A DNA stretch of 64,000 nucleotides from Gammaproteobacteria bacterium (GTDB taxonomy: Bacteria > Pseudomonadota > Gammaproteobacteria > Steroidobacterales > Foliamicaceae): contig VXYS01000003.1 in assembly GCA_009845905.1 (NCBI GenBank), positions 62,001 to 126,000 of the forward strand, in the 5' to 3' direction. The notes beneath the pieces were generated by a model that worked only from the letters and a program-made list of their open reading frames with translations, was not told the DNA's origin and ran no database searches. Within the stretch, counting starts at the first letter, position 1. Each line of letters begins with the position of its first letter. Both the position numbers and the translations under genes were made by a program. This document shows, in pieces, positions 27,072 through 35,488 of the stretch.

Positions 27072-29210
27072 CTAATGCAGCGAACTGACGGCGGTTGCCC
27101 GGGAAGAGGCCGCCTGAAGCCGCAACAGGTCGACGACAACCTGTGAGGCCTGCTCCAGGGCCACGTCCGGCAGGTCCATACCTCTCAATTCCTCCAGGCT
27201 TTCGATTGGCGGCAGTTCGTTCTCCGCCAGCCACTCGTTGGTCATGGCCAGCCTTTGCGCCCGGCGGACCTTCTGATCCGCCCGCCGCCGTTCAAGATGG
27301 ATGGGCTCGGACTTCCGGTCGGTCAGTTCCTGCATGGCCTGTATGCGGCCTTTCAGCAATCGCAGGTCCGGGTCCTCCGATTCACGCCTCTGGTGATTGG
27401 CGACCAGCATGCTCAGGGTAGCTCCGTCCACGCTCCCTCCGCGGTACTCGGTTTCCGGGATCGTGTCCCAGGGCAGGGCATTCTCGCTGGCGCTTTCGCC
27501 GATGTCCTCCCCGATGACCTGGTTCGGGAACACCAGCGGTAATTCCGCCGCCGCCGCCGAAAGCGTGATGTCGGGCGCGACGCCGCGGTGCTGCGTGCTC
27601 TCGCCGGTCACCCGGTAGTACTTGCCCATCGTCAGCGTCAGGCGTCCCGGCATTTCCTCGCCACGCCGGCGAATCTGGTAGATGTTCTGCACCGTGCCCT
27701 TGCCGAAGGTGCGCTGTCCGACCACCACGCCGCGGCCGTAGTCCTGGATGGCCGCAGCCAGGATTTCCGACGCGGAGGCGCTGAGCCGGTCCACCAGCAC
27801 CACCAGCGGGCCGTCCCACACCGTTTGCTGGCGCCGGTTCTGCAGTACCTGCGTGCGCAACTCCGAGTCGCGCACCTGGACCACCGGACCCCGGCCGACG
27901 AACAGGCCGGCCAGCGAGATCGCTTCATTGAGGTGGCCGCCCCCGTTGCGCCGCAGGTCCAGGATCAGGCCGGCCGCGCCCTCGGTCCTCAGTTCCCCGA
28001 TCAGGCGCTTCACGTCGCGGGTCGAACTGGGGTAGTCCTCCAGCCCCGCCTGGCGACCCTCCATGTCGTAATAGAAGTTGGGGATCCGAACCACTCCCAC
28101 GCTGAATTCGGCCCCCTCGCGCTCGACGTTCAGCAACTCCTTTTCCGCTCCCATCAAGCGAACGCGTCCGCGGGTCAGGTCGAGCATGAACGATTCGTTA
28201 CCGGCGGCGTCGCCCCCCGGCAGGATGCGAAGAACGACCGGCGTGTCGGAAGGCCCGCGGATCAGCTCCACGACGTCCTCGAGCCGCCATCCCACGACGT
28301 CGGTTACCTCGCCCGAGCCGGTGGTGTCCACGCCGGTTATGCGATCGCCGGCGCGCAGCCGCCCATCCTTGTCGGCGGGCCCGCCGGGCAGCACTTCGCG
28401 CACCAGAACGTAGTCGTCCTCCGCGCCCAGGGAAGCGCCTATGCCGTGGTAAGCGCGGCTCATCTGGATTCGGTACTCCTCGTAGTTATGTGGCGAGAAG
28501 TAGGTGGAATGCGGATCCAGGGTGTGCGTGAAGGCGTTCATGAATACGGAGAACACGTCGTCGGCGTCCTGCCCGTACAGGCTCTTGCGCTGCCGTTCAT
28601 AGCGCTTGCGCAGCGCCTCGGTGGCCTCTTCGTAACTGCGCTCGTCCAGAATGAGATTGATGAGTTCGTGGCGGACCCGGTCTCGCCAGACTTCGTGCAT
28701 CTCGTCCTGGCTGGACGGACGTGGCCTGTCCTCGCCGCGGCGGATCCAGGTCCGCTCCGTGTTCAGCTCCGGTTCGGTATCGAGGTATTCCAGCGCGAAG
28801 TCGAAATAGCTGGTCATGCGCGCCCGGAACAGCCGGTAGATTTCGAGAACGGGATCCAGTTCGCCGCGCTCCATCGCGTCGTCCAGCCGGGCGCCGTACC
28901 GGTCGAGGAAATAGTCCTCCTGGTGCTTGAGGAAATAGAGTTTCTGCCCGTCGAGCAGGTCGATGTATTTGCGCAGCGTCTCTCTGGACAGGCTGTCGTC
29001 CACCGCGATGTTCTGGTAGTGGGCCCGCTCGGCATAGGCCACGACGCGCTGGACCGTTTCGCGGTGACCGTCGGTGATCCGCAGGGTTTCGGGCCTGTCG
29101 CCGGTCGCGGCGTATGCCTGCGCCTGGACGCCGAGCGCCAACAGCGTTGCAAGGGCCGCGGGAGTCGCCTTTCCTGCCCGGCCCGATGTGCGCGCAGTTA
29201 TGATTCGCAT
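27072..29210 (-). CDS. prc: Tail-specific periplasmic protease Prc (S41 family)
   Basis: The 712-residue protein has a signal peptide (LATLLALGVQAQAYA) and an N-terminal Tsp domain. A PDZ domain follows (GIGASLGAEDDYVLVREVLP with PGGPADKDGRLRAGDRI). The S41 core has GLILDLRRNGGGHLNEA, with catalytic Ser479 in SASASEIL and Lys504 in TFGKGTVQ, matching the Ser/Lys pair and spacing of E. coli Prc. It degrades misfolded or tagged periplasmic proteins and trims lipoproteins and cell-wall enzymes. The ATG at 29210 is preferred; one at 29243 is open. It is divergent from the small membrane protein at 29253. Confidence 0.95.
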   Translation of the reverse strand: MRIITARTSGRAGKATPAALATLLALGVQAQAYAATGDRPETLRITDGHRETVQRVVAYAERAHYQNIAVDDSLSRETLRKYIDLLDGQKLYFLKHQEDYFLDRYGARLDDAMERGELDPVLEIYRLFRARMTSYFDFALEYLDTEPELNTERTWIRRGEDRPRPSSQDEMHEVWRDRVRHELINLILDERSYEEATEALRKRYERQRKSLYGQDADDVFSVFMNAFTHTLDPHSTYFSPHNYEEYRIQMSRAYHGIGASLGAEDDYVLVREVLPGGPADKDGRLRAGDRITGVDTTGSGEVTDVVGWRLEDVVELIRGPSDTPVVLRILPGGDAAGNESFMLDLTRGRVRLMGAEKELLNVEREGAEFSVGVVRIPNFYYDMEGRQAGLEDYPSSTRDVKRLIGELRTEGAAGLILDLRRNGGGHLNEAISLAGLFVGRGPVVQVRDSELRTQVLQNRRQQTVWDGPLVVLVDRLSASASEILAAAIQDYGRGVVVGQRTFGKGTVQNIYQIRRRGEEMPGRLTLTMGKYYRVTGESTQHRGVAPDITLSAAAAELPLVFPNQVIGEDIGESASENALPWDTIPETEYRGGSVDGATLSMLVANHQRRESEDPDLRLLKGRIQAMQELTDRKSEPIHLERRRADQKVRRAQRLAMTNEWLAENELPPIESLEELRGMDLPDVALEQASQVVVDLLRLQAASSRATAVSSLH

Positions 29211-29252
29211 GCAGAGCAGTCGTTTTTGTTTCCGGCGGATCATACCAGCAGC

Positions 29253-29537
29253 ATGCGCCCCTTCGGTATTCTTCTCGGCGTGTTTCTCGGCAGTTGCCTG
29301 GCCATATTCGCCGGGCTTGCCATCGTCTGTTTCACGTTCTGGGTGATCATGGACGACTATCCGCGCCTCGAAGCCGAATTGCCGCTTCTCATCGTGGCAA
29401 CGGCCATGTTCGGCGGCTGTTCGGCATTGGGCGGAATGGCCATGTGGGGGCACCTGAGCCGGGCGGCCTGGCGGTGGGCGCCGCTCTGCCTGTTCTGGGC
29501 CTCGCTGGCGGGCGTAGGCGCCTACTTCTGGCCCTAG
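29253..29537 (+). CDS. Small membrane protein, three hydrophobic segments
   Basis: The 94-residue protein starts MRPFGILLGVFLGSCLAIFA and has further hydrophobic segments at about residues 45-62 and 74-92. No family was recognised. It begins 43 bases from the divergent prc start. Hairpin copy B lies downstream, between it and the convergent gene at 29704. Confidence 0.55.
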   Translation: MRPFGILLGVFLGSCLAIFAGLAIVCFTFWVIMDDYPRLEAELPLLIVATAMFGGCSALGGMAMWGHLSRAAWRWAPLCLFWASLAGVGAYFWP

Positions 29538-29564
29538 TGGATAGCGTCGTGGTTACGTCGACGC

Positions 29565-29674
29565 GCAGTCGCTTTTGCACTGTCCTTCCGGGAGACGCAT
29601 TAATCCATCCATGGAGCTTGGTTCCGCCATCCCTGGCTCACACACTCCCTGAAGGACAGTGCAAAAGCGACTGC
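29565..29674. repeat. Long hairpin element, copy B (30-bp arms, one mismatch, 50-base loop)
   Basis: Arms 29565-29594 and 29645-29674 are reverse complements with one mismatch. The loop starts ACGCATTAATCCATCCATGG, as in copy A, and ends TGGCTCACACA, as in copy A, but lacks copy A's small inner hairpin. The outer stem (GCAGTCGCTTTTGCACTG) is unrelated to copy A. It lies between two convergent genes, consistent with a two-way 3' end signal, but no U-tract follows the stem. Confidence 0.85.
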
Positions 29675-29703
29675 GAAAATCGCAAGCTGCTCCAAGGAAG
29701 TCT

Positions 29704-29979
29704 CTAACGTACGAATTTGCGCCAGGCGCGGAAAGCGGCCCAGCCGATCTGGAACATGAGCAGCGGCCCCAGCAGGAAGATCAGCCCGGCGCCCCCGAAC
29801 CCGAACGCGTCGCCGTAGATGCTGGTCCAGAAAACCAGCAGACCCCCGGGGTCGCCGTATTCACCCGCGGCCTTTTCGCCCAGCCAGTAGGCCACGATCG
29901 GGCCGGCCAGCAGTCCCAGCAGCAGCGCGCCGGCCGAACCGGCGATCCACGGCAGCGTTAATCGCCTGAGCATTCCCAC
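29704..29979 (-). CDS. Small membrane protein, two or three hydrophobic segments
   Basis: The 91-residue protein has hydrophobic stretches at about residues 10-32 and 58-80, with a basic tail RAWRKFVR. No family was recognised. It is convergent with the gene at 29253 across hairpin copy B and divergent from the nitrilase-fold gene at 30070. Confidence 0.5.
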   Translation of the reverse strand: MGMLRRLTLPWIAGSAGALLLGLLAGPIVAYWLGEKAAGEYGDPGGLLVFWTSIYGDAFGFGGAGLIFLLGPLLMFQIGWAAFRAWRKFVR

Positions 29980-30069
29980 GGCATCCGATTGTGCGCACTC
30001 GTGTGCTGTCCCGCAAGCACGTTGCCTTTAGAATGCAACTTCGTTTCGAATTGCATGGGAGGAGGAACC

Positions 30070-31233
30070 ATGACGAAGGGGACAGGCATCGACCGCAGGA
30101 GTCTGCTGCGGGGCGCGGCCCTGACGGGTCTGACGGCGGCCACCGGCGGTATCGCGGCGCGCAGGGCCATGGGCGCGGAGCACGGCGGCGGGGAAGACGT
30201 ATCCGTTCACGCCGACGGCACCTACGCTACCGTGCCGCTGGCCAGCGACAACGTGCGCCTGGGTGTCGTGCAATCGGTGGTTCGGCCGGTCGACGAGACC
30301 AACCCGGGGCCCGGCAAGCGCCGCAACCTGAACCATATGCTGGATCTGATCGACATGGCACAGGGTTCAGGTATGCCGAAGAACATCTTGTTTTTCCACG
30401 AGTTTCCGATAACGGGTTTTCGGTTCCACTGGAATCGTGACGACGTGCAGCGCATCGCCATCGAAGTGCCGGGCGAGGAGACCGAAGAGATTTCGAAGAA
30501 GGCCAGGGAGTACGGCTGCTTCATCGTGTTCGGCAGCTATGTGAAGGACAGCGACTGGCCCGGGCACAACCTGTCCATCACCACGATCATCGGCGATGAC
30601 GGCGAGGTGCTGGCGCGGCACTGGAAGGCGCGAAACATCAAGGGCGTGTTCCAGGCCGGCGCGCGCACGATCGAACTGATGACCACGACGATCTACAACG
30701 TCCTCGATGAATACGTGGAGATGTACGGCGAGGACGAAGTGATCCCGGTCACTCGCACCAAGTACGGCAATATCTGCACCACCGCGGTGCAGCGCGAGCC
30801 GGAACTGATTCGCGCATTTGCGTTGAAAGGCTGCGAGCTGATGTTGCGCACCGCCACGGGAGGCTTCAACCACATCGACGTGCGGTCCGGCGCGATGCAC
30901 AACGGCATCTACACGGCACTGGTCAACAACGCCCATTCGCCCGGCACGCCCGGCATATTTGGCGATACGGGCGGCGGCGGGTCCGGCATCTGGGGACCGG
31001 GGGGCGAAACGCTGGCGGAGGCCAGGAGCGGCTTCGAGCAGCCGATCAGCGCGACGATCCCGCTGGCGGCCTACCGGGCGCGCAACAGGATTCCGGACGT
31101 GCACTGGGACCTCTACCGTCCCGTCTACGACCGCTATGTGCCCAAGTTCGGGCCGAACCTGTTCTCGGAGTACCTGCCGGCCGACCTGGACGACGCAGGC
31201 GTCTACCTGTCCGACAAGTCCCGCTGGAAGTAG
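30070..31233 (+). CDS. Tat-exported nitrilase-superfamily amidohydrolase
   Basis: The 387-residue protein starts with a twin-arginine signal (GIDRRSLLRGAALTGL, cleavage near residue 36). The nitrilase Glu-Lys-Cys set is present: Glu111 in FFHEFPITGF, Lys186 in RHWKARNIKG and Cys236 in GNICTTAVQREPEL. Members hydrolyse nitriles or amides through a Cys thioester. Most are cytoplasmic, so a Tat leader is uncommon. The ATG at 30070 follows a strong GGAGGAGG site. Hairpin copy D lies 3' of the gene. The substrate is unknown. Confidence 0.87.
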   Translation: MTKGTGIDRRSLLRGAALTGLTAATGGIAARRAMGAEHGGGEDVSVHADGTYATVPLASDNVRLGVVQSVVRPVDETNPGPGKRRNLNHMLDLIDMAQGSGMPKNILFFHEFPITGFRFHWNRDDVQRIAIEVPGEETEEISKKAREYGCFIVFGSYVKDSDWPGHNLSITTIIGDDGEVLARHWKARNIKGVFQAGARTIELMTTTIYNVLDEYVEMYGEDEVIPVTRTKYGNICTTAVQREPELIRAFALKGCELMLRTATGGFNHIDVRSGAMHNGIYTALVNNAHSPGTPGIFGDTGGGGSGIWGPGGETLAEARSGFEQPISATIPLAAYRARNRIPDVHWDLYRPVYDRYVPKFGPNLFSEYLPADLDDAGVYLSDKSRWK

Positions 31234-31244
31234 CTCCCACCGTA

Positions 31245-31344
31245 GCCCCTTTGTGTGCCTCCTTCTTGCGGGAACGTTGAAGCAGGGATAGCGAGAATCG
31301 AGCCAGGATGGCGCTTCCCGCGAGAAGGAGGCACACAAAGGGGC
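31245..31344. repeat. Long hairpin element, copy D (30-bp arms, one mismatch, 40-base loop)
   Basis: Arms 31245-31274 and 31315-31344 are reverse complements with one mismatch. The inner stem (CTTCTTGCGGGAA) resembles the CCTTCCGGGAG of copies A and B. Read on the minus strand, part of the loop (GCCATCCTGGCTC) resembles copy B (GCCATCCCTGGCTC). The outer stem GCCCCTTTGTGTGCC is unique. It lies between convergent genes. Confidence 0.75.
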
Positions 31345-31375
31345 GGGATCAAAGCACCCCCCGTTTCGGCGGAGA

Positions 31376-32032
31376 TCAGTCGAGTTCGAGGTAGTCGCGC
31401 AACTGGCTTGCGAGGCTGTCGCAGGCCTTCTCGCGGGTGCGCGCAATGATCGGAACGGGGATGACCAGCGCGGGTATGACGGACGTGCCGCGCACGTTCG
31501 CCTTCATCGCACCCATGTCGCTGAGTTCGTCCATGTCCCAGACCGACGCGGTGTATTCGGAGTTGTTCTGCCACCAGGCCACCCCGAAGCAGCCCGCGCC
31601 GCCGGGACCCGCCGCGCAGGACAGGCTGCCGCCGCTGCCCTCCCGCAGCGTCTGTCCGCTCAGCCAGACCATGTAGCGCACGCCCTTTCGGCGGATCACC
31701 TCGCCCACGCCGGGCCTGCCCATGAATTCGCTCAGATCGGCGCTTTCGCGCGGCATCGTGCGCGGTTCCAGCCAGGGATAGAGCTCATCGACGAATTGGC
31801 GCTCGGGATGGACATTCGGCCGTTTCGCGCTGGAGCGGAGTTTCTTCGAGACGCAACTGACGAAGGCCTCTTCGGTACGGTTTCCCGCCAGGTAACTGGT
31901 CCGGAGCAGGACCAGCGACTCTGCGGCCTCTTCGGCAGGCGCCGGGGATGGCGCCGCTCCCGCCGCCAGGCCGAGCAGAACCGCCGGAGCGATTGATCGC
32001 ATCCAACGCACGGCCCTTTTCCGGTGAATCAT
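31376..32032 (-). CDS. Exported protein of unknown function
   Basis: The 218-residue product has a signal peptide (APAVLLGLAAGAAPSPAPAE). Four cysteines lie in the mature part (in VSCVSKKL, LSCAAGPGGAGCFG and EKACDSL) and could form two disulfides in the periplasm. A middle segment reads RRKGVRYMVWLSGQTL. No family was recognised. Its ATG overlaps the stop of the upstream lipoprotein gene by four bases, so the two products are probably made together and may work together. Confidence 0.65.
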   Translation of the reverse strand: MIHRKRAVRWMRSIAPAVLLGLAAGAAPSPAPAEEAAESLVLLRTSYLAGNRTEEAFVSCVSKKLRSSAKRPNVHPERQFVDELYPWLEPRTMPRESADLSEFMGRPGVGEVIRRKGVRYMVWLSGQTLREGSGGSLSCAAGPGGAGCFGVAWWQNNSEYTASVWDMDELSDMGAMKANVRGTSVIPALVIPVPIIARTREKACDSLASQLRDYLELD

Positions 32033-32604
32033 GATCGGCTCCCGACAAGGGCAAGGATAGCAGCGTCCTGGCCAAGTTCCTGCGTCAGCGTCGCCCCGGC
32101 GTCGCGCAACGCGTATTCGGCCGCTTCGCTGAGGTTTCTGCCCAGTCCTCCGCCCCCGTGCGAGCCCTCGCCGTAGCCGGGAATCTTGAGGCGGGTCAGG
32201 GGCGCGCCATCGGCCGCGGTGATGCGGATGTCGAATTCCACCCAGGCGGCCGGAATGTCCACCTTGGAACGCCCCGGGACGCCCAACTCGAAGCGGATGA
32301 TTTCCGGTTCGATGATCAGGTCGGGGGCCGGTCCGGCGCCGTCCGTCGGAACCAGCGTCAGGCAGGAGCCGAGGACGCTGTCGAGCATTCGTATGCTCGG
32401 GAGGCCGAGCGCGATGGTCCAGCGGGTAGTGTCGAGCGCTTCTTCCACGTGCGAGAACTCGCTGAGGCTTGCCGGGTATTGCACCTGCGCGGTCAGCGGC
32501 AGGCGCTTGGTCATGGGCGCAGGGAAATTGGCGCTCAGGTTCACGGTTCCGCCGCATCCCGCAAGGGCTACGGCCACTGCGCCCAATGCCGTCACGGACC
32601 GCAT
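32029..32604 (-). CDS. Lipoprotein of unknown function
   Basis: The 191-residue product starts MRSVTALGAVAVALAGCGGT, a clear lipobox (LAGC). A start 21 codons earlier (32667) is open but would bury the lipobox behind a basic stretch. The mature part has a beta-rich middle with DLIIEPEIIRFELGVPG and AAWVEFDIRITAADG, and an Ala-rich helical end. No family was recognised. It is coupled by ATGA to the exported protein at 31376 and may anchor it. Confidence 0.7.
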   Translation of the reverse strand: MRSVTALGAVAVALAGCGGTVNLSANFPAPMTKRLPLTAQVQYPASLSEFSHVEEALDTTRWTIALGLPSIRMLDSVLGSCLTLVPTDGAGPAPDLIIEPEIIRFELGVPGRSKVDIPAAWVEFDIRITAADGAPLTRLKIPGYGEGSHGGGGLGRNLSEAAEYALRDAGATLTQELGQDAAILALVGSRS

Positions 32605-32684
32605 TCGGAACCTCGAGAAGCCTTTTTTCGTCACGTGCTTGAGTATACTCCCCGAACCCTTTAGCAAGCGTTGCCGGCAGCCAT

Positions 32685-33158
32685 ATGAACGTAGAAGATT
32701 TTCTCCAAAAGGCCAGCGAGGCGGGAGTGCCGCCGATGAGCGGCGGTCGCCTGGTGGCGCGGCGGCTGGGATCCACGCACGAGATGTGCGATTTGCTGCT
32801 TGGGCTGGTGATTTCGGAGCAGAAGACCTGCACCTATTCGCTGGTTGAGCTTCTCGAGGACGAGGGCGGGCTGCTCGAGCCCGGCGACCGGATCGTGTTC
32901 CTGGACGCCGACCAGCACCCGCGCTGCGTCGTCGAACTGGATGAATGCGAGCAACTGGCTTTCGACGAGGTGAACGAGCGGCACACGGCAGGCGAGGGTC
33001 CGGCGGCGCGCGACGTTAAGGTGTGGCGCAAGATTCACGCCGCCTACTGGGGCAAGTGGCTCAAGTCCCGGGGGCAGGAGTTCCACGAGCAAGTGCCCGT
33101 CATGTGGCAATCGTTCCGCCTGCTGTACCCGCGACCGGATTCGTCGAAAGAGGCATGA
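32685..33158 (+). CDS. ASCH-domain protein
   Basis: The 157-residue cytoplasmic protein has the ASCH pattern: LGLVISEQKTCTYSLVELL, a strand DRIVFLDADQHPRCVVEL, then FDEVNERHTAGEGP and a late YWGKWLKSRGQEF. ASCH domains are PUA-like RNA- or nucleotide-binding folds. A few are amidohydrolases acting on acetylated cytidine, but the catalytic set is not clear here. Its stop overlaps the mechanosensitive channel start (ATGA). Confidence 0.8.
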   Translation: MNVEDFLQKASEAGVPPMSGGRLVARRLGSTHEMCDLLLGLVISEQKTCTYSLVELLEDEGGLLEPGDRIVFLDADQHPRCVVELDECEQLAFDEVNERHTAGEGPAARDVKVWRKIHAAYWGKWLKSRGQEFHEQVPVMWQSFRLLYPRPDSSKEA

Positions 33159-34411
33159 GCCCGGACGAAATCCGGGCCGCCGCGGAGGGTTGGCTCGCCC
33201 AGTACCCGGCTGCTGCTGCGGCGCTGGCCGTTCTGGCCCTGGCGCTGGCGGCGCTGATCGCGGACTGGCTGGCGCGCCGCGTGATTGCCGCGGCAGGCCG
33301 CCGCCGGCTCAAGTCCTCCGCCTCCGGCCCGTTCGCCACGGCGCTGCTGGAATCGCGGGTGCTGCTGCGTTTCGCGCGCCTGGCGCCGGCGCTGGTCCTG
33401 TTCTTCGGCGTACGCGCCCTCGAACCGCAACTTGGGGCGAGCTGGACCCGCGCGCTTGGCGTATTGGCCTTTGCATGGGTGATCGTGGCCGCGATCGCGG
33501 GCGGCGTTTCGGTGCTCAAGGCTGCAGGTCTATACCTTCAGAGCACGCCCGGCAGCCACGCGCGCCTGCCGCTCAAGGGCTACGCGCAGGCCGTCTCGCT
33601 GGTGCTCTACATCGTCGCCGGCCTGGTGATCGTGGCCTATGCGGCCGAAGTGTCCGTCTGGCTCCTGCTGAGCAGCCTGGGAGCGCTGACGGCCGTGTTG
33701 CTGCTGGTGTTCCGCGACACCCTGCTGTCGGTGCTCGCCAGCATCCAGATTTCGGTCAACGACGTGGTGCGGATCGGGGACTGGGTGGAAATGCCCTCGC
33801 ACAACGTGGACGGCGACGTGGTCGATATCGCGCTGCACACGGTCACCGTGCGCAACTGGGACAAGACGCTGAGCACGATCCCCACACAGGACTTCATCAC
33901 CGGCTCGTTCAGGAACTGGCGCGGAATGAGCGAGGACGGCGCGCGCCGGATCAAGCGTTCCGTCTACATCGACATGGCTTCGGTGCGCTTTCTCGAGGAG
34001 GAGGAAATCGAGCGCTTTTCGAAGTTCAAGCTGCTCGAGGACTACATTCCCGACAAACACCGCGAACTCAACGAGTACAACACCCGCATCGGCGCCGAAT
34101 CGTTGGCCGTCAACCTGAGGCGCCTGACCAACGTGGGAACGTTCAGGGCCTATCTGTACAACTACATCACGAACCATCCCAAGGTGCATTCCGAACGCAC
34201 CACACTGGTTCGGCAACTGCAGTCCGGTCCGGACGGACTGCCGATCGAGATCTATTGCTTTGCCGCGACCACCGACTGGCAGGCCTACGAGGACCTGCAG
34301 TCCGATATTTTCGACCACATTCTGGCGGTGGCGCCCGAATTCGGGCTCAACGTATTCCAGCGTGCGTCGGGACGCGACCTGCGCGAGACCGCCCGGCCCG
34401 TTGTCACGTAA
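33155..34411 (+). CDS. MscS-family mechanosensitive channel (YbdG/MscM-like)
   Basis: The 418-residue protein has about five membrane helices in residues 15-190. The MscS core is LLSSLGALTAVLLLVFRDTL, followed by the beta domain start SIQISVNDVVRIGDWVEM and the conserved NWDKTLSTIPTQDFITGSFR. The long inserted cytoplasmic part (IPDKHRELNEYNTRIG) is as in YbdG-like channels rather than short MscS. It opens to release solutes on osmotic downshock. It is coupled to the ASCH gene by ATGA, which fixes the start. Confidence 0.92.
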   Translation: MSPDEIRAAAEGWLAQYPAAAAALAVLALALAALIADWLARRVIAAAGRRRLKSSASGPFATALLESRVLLRFARLAPALVLFFGVRALEPQLGASWTRALGVLAFAWVIVAAIAGGVSVLKAAGLYLQSTPGSHARLPLKGYAQAVSLVLYIVAGLVIVAYAAEVSVWLLLSSLGALTAVLLLVFRDTLLSVLASIQISVNDVVRIGDWVEMPSHNVDGDVVDIALHTVTVRNWDKTLSTIPTQDFITGSFRNWRGMSEDGARRIKRSVYIDMASVRFLEEEEIERFSKFKLLEDYIPDKHRELNEYNTRIGAESLAVNLRRLTNVGTFRAYLYNYITNHPKVHSERTTLVRQLQSGPDGLPIEIYCFAATTDWQAYEDLQSDIFDHILAVAPEFGLNVFQRASGRDLRETARPVVT

Positions 34412-34441
34412 TATCAGGAATCCAACTATTGGGAGTGGACC

Positions 34442-35479
34442 ATGTTCATGAATTCGATACTCACGAGCGTTGTCAGCCGGCGCGCGCTGATGGGCGGGAC
34501 GCTGGGCGGACTGGCCGCGGCGGGACTCACCGCCTGCGGTGCGCCTAACGGCAGCGAGGAAGAACCCGCAGGCGCCGGGGCGGCGGACACCGGCGAGGGC
34601 CTGGATCTCAGCAAGCCCGCCGACAATCTCTACGCCTTCGGCAAGATTTGGGGCACCTACGCCGATTCGCCCACCTACGGGGGCTACCAGGGCGTCCAGT
34701 TCGCGCGTATCGGCGTGAACAAGCTGGTCCCGCTGTTCGGCTACGTGGGCTGCGGGAACATGCAATGCAAGATCGACGAGAACGGACACCTCCGGATCCG
34801 GGGCACCGAGGCGGGCTATTTCACGGATCTGGCAAGCGGCGAAATCATCGACTACTGGGACAACCCCTACAGCGGCGAGCGCGTCGAAGTGGTTCCCTTC
34901 TTCAACTACGGCCTGCGCGGGCGCCTGACCGAGGAGATGCCGCGCTTTTCGATGGGCGGCGCACCGGACGACAACACGCTGATGAACGCGGCCGACGCCC
35001 GCATGAACGAAGAAGGGGTCATCCCGTTCATCATGCCGTTTGAGAAGGTTCACGATCAGTACCTGCTCGCCTGGGAGTACGCACACGAGTACACCAACCC
35101 GGTTACGCCGGAGGGCTGGCCCAAGGCTTCGACCGGGCCCAAGATCAATCCCTCGGAACACTTCGTCTTCTATATTCCCGCGGCGGAGCTGGAAGACCGG
35201 AGCAATCCGTCGGCCCGCTTCCACGCCGGCTTCATGCGCACGTCGCCGTGGTGGCCGTGGATGCGCATGGGGCAGACGGACGTGCGCGACGGCGCCCTGT
35301 TCGGGCGGATGCACAGCTTCAAGATCTCAGGGAAGCTCGACAATATTCCGCGCGTGGTGCTGGAGCGCCTGGAGCGGGACAAACCCGAGTTGCTTGAGCC
35401 GCAAACCGGCTGGGATGGCATCACCAACCCGCGCGGCACCTGGGAATTGTTCGCCGACGAGATTCCCCGGGAGGTCTAG
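34442..35479 (+). CDS. DUF1838 exported (lipo)protein, paralog 1
   Basis: The 345-residue product starts VVSRRALMGGTLGGLAAAGL followed by TACG. This combines a twin-arginine-like motif with a lipobox, so it may be a Tat-exported lipoprotein. The mature part carries the DUF1838 pattern: IIDYWDNPYSGERVEVV, KINPSEHFVFYIPAAELED and FMRTSPWWPWMRMG. No activity is known. The next gene is its close copy nine bases away. A GGGAG ribosome site precedes the ATG. Confidence 0.85.
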   Translation: MFMNSILTSVVSRRALMGGTLGGLAAAGLTACGAPNGSEEEPAGAGAADTGEGLDLSKPADNLYAFGKIWGTYADSPTYGGYQGVQFARIGVNKLVPLFGYVGCGNMQCKIDENGHLRIRGTEAGYFTDLASGEIIDYWDNPYSGERVEVVPFFNYGLRGRLTEEMPRFSMGGAPDDNTLMNAADARMNEEGVIPFIMPFEKVHDQYLLAWEYAHEYTNPVTPEGWPKASTGPKINPSEHFVFYIPAAELEDRSNPSARFHAGFMRTSPWWPWMRMGQTDVRDGALFGRMHSFKISGKLDNIPRVVLERLERDKPELLEPQTGWDGITNPRGTWELFADEIPREV

Positions 35480-35488
35480 GGGCACGCC

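Noticed and set aside
27588..29537. A 649-codon plus-strand frame opposite prc
   Set aside because: Only its last 94 codons (from 29253) make a plausible protein; the rest is antisense to prc.
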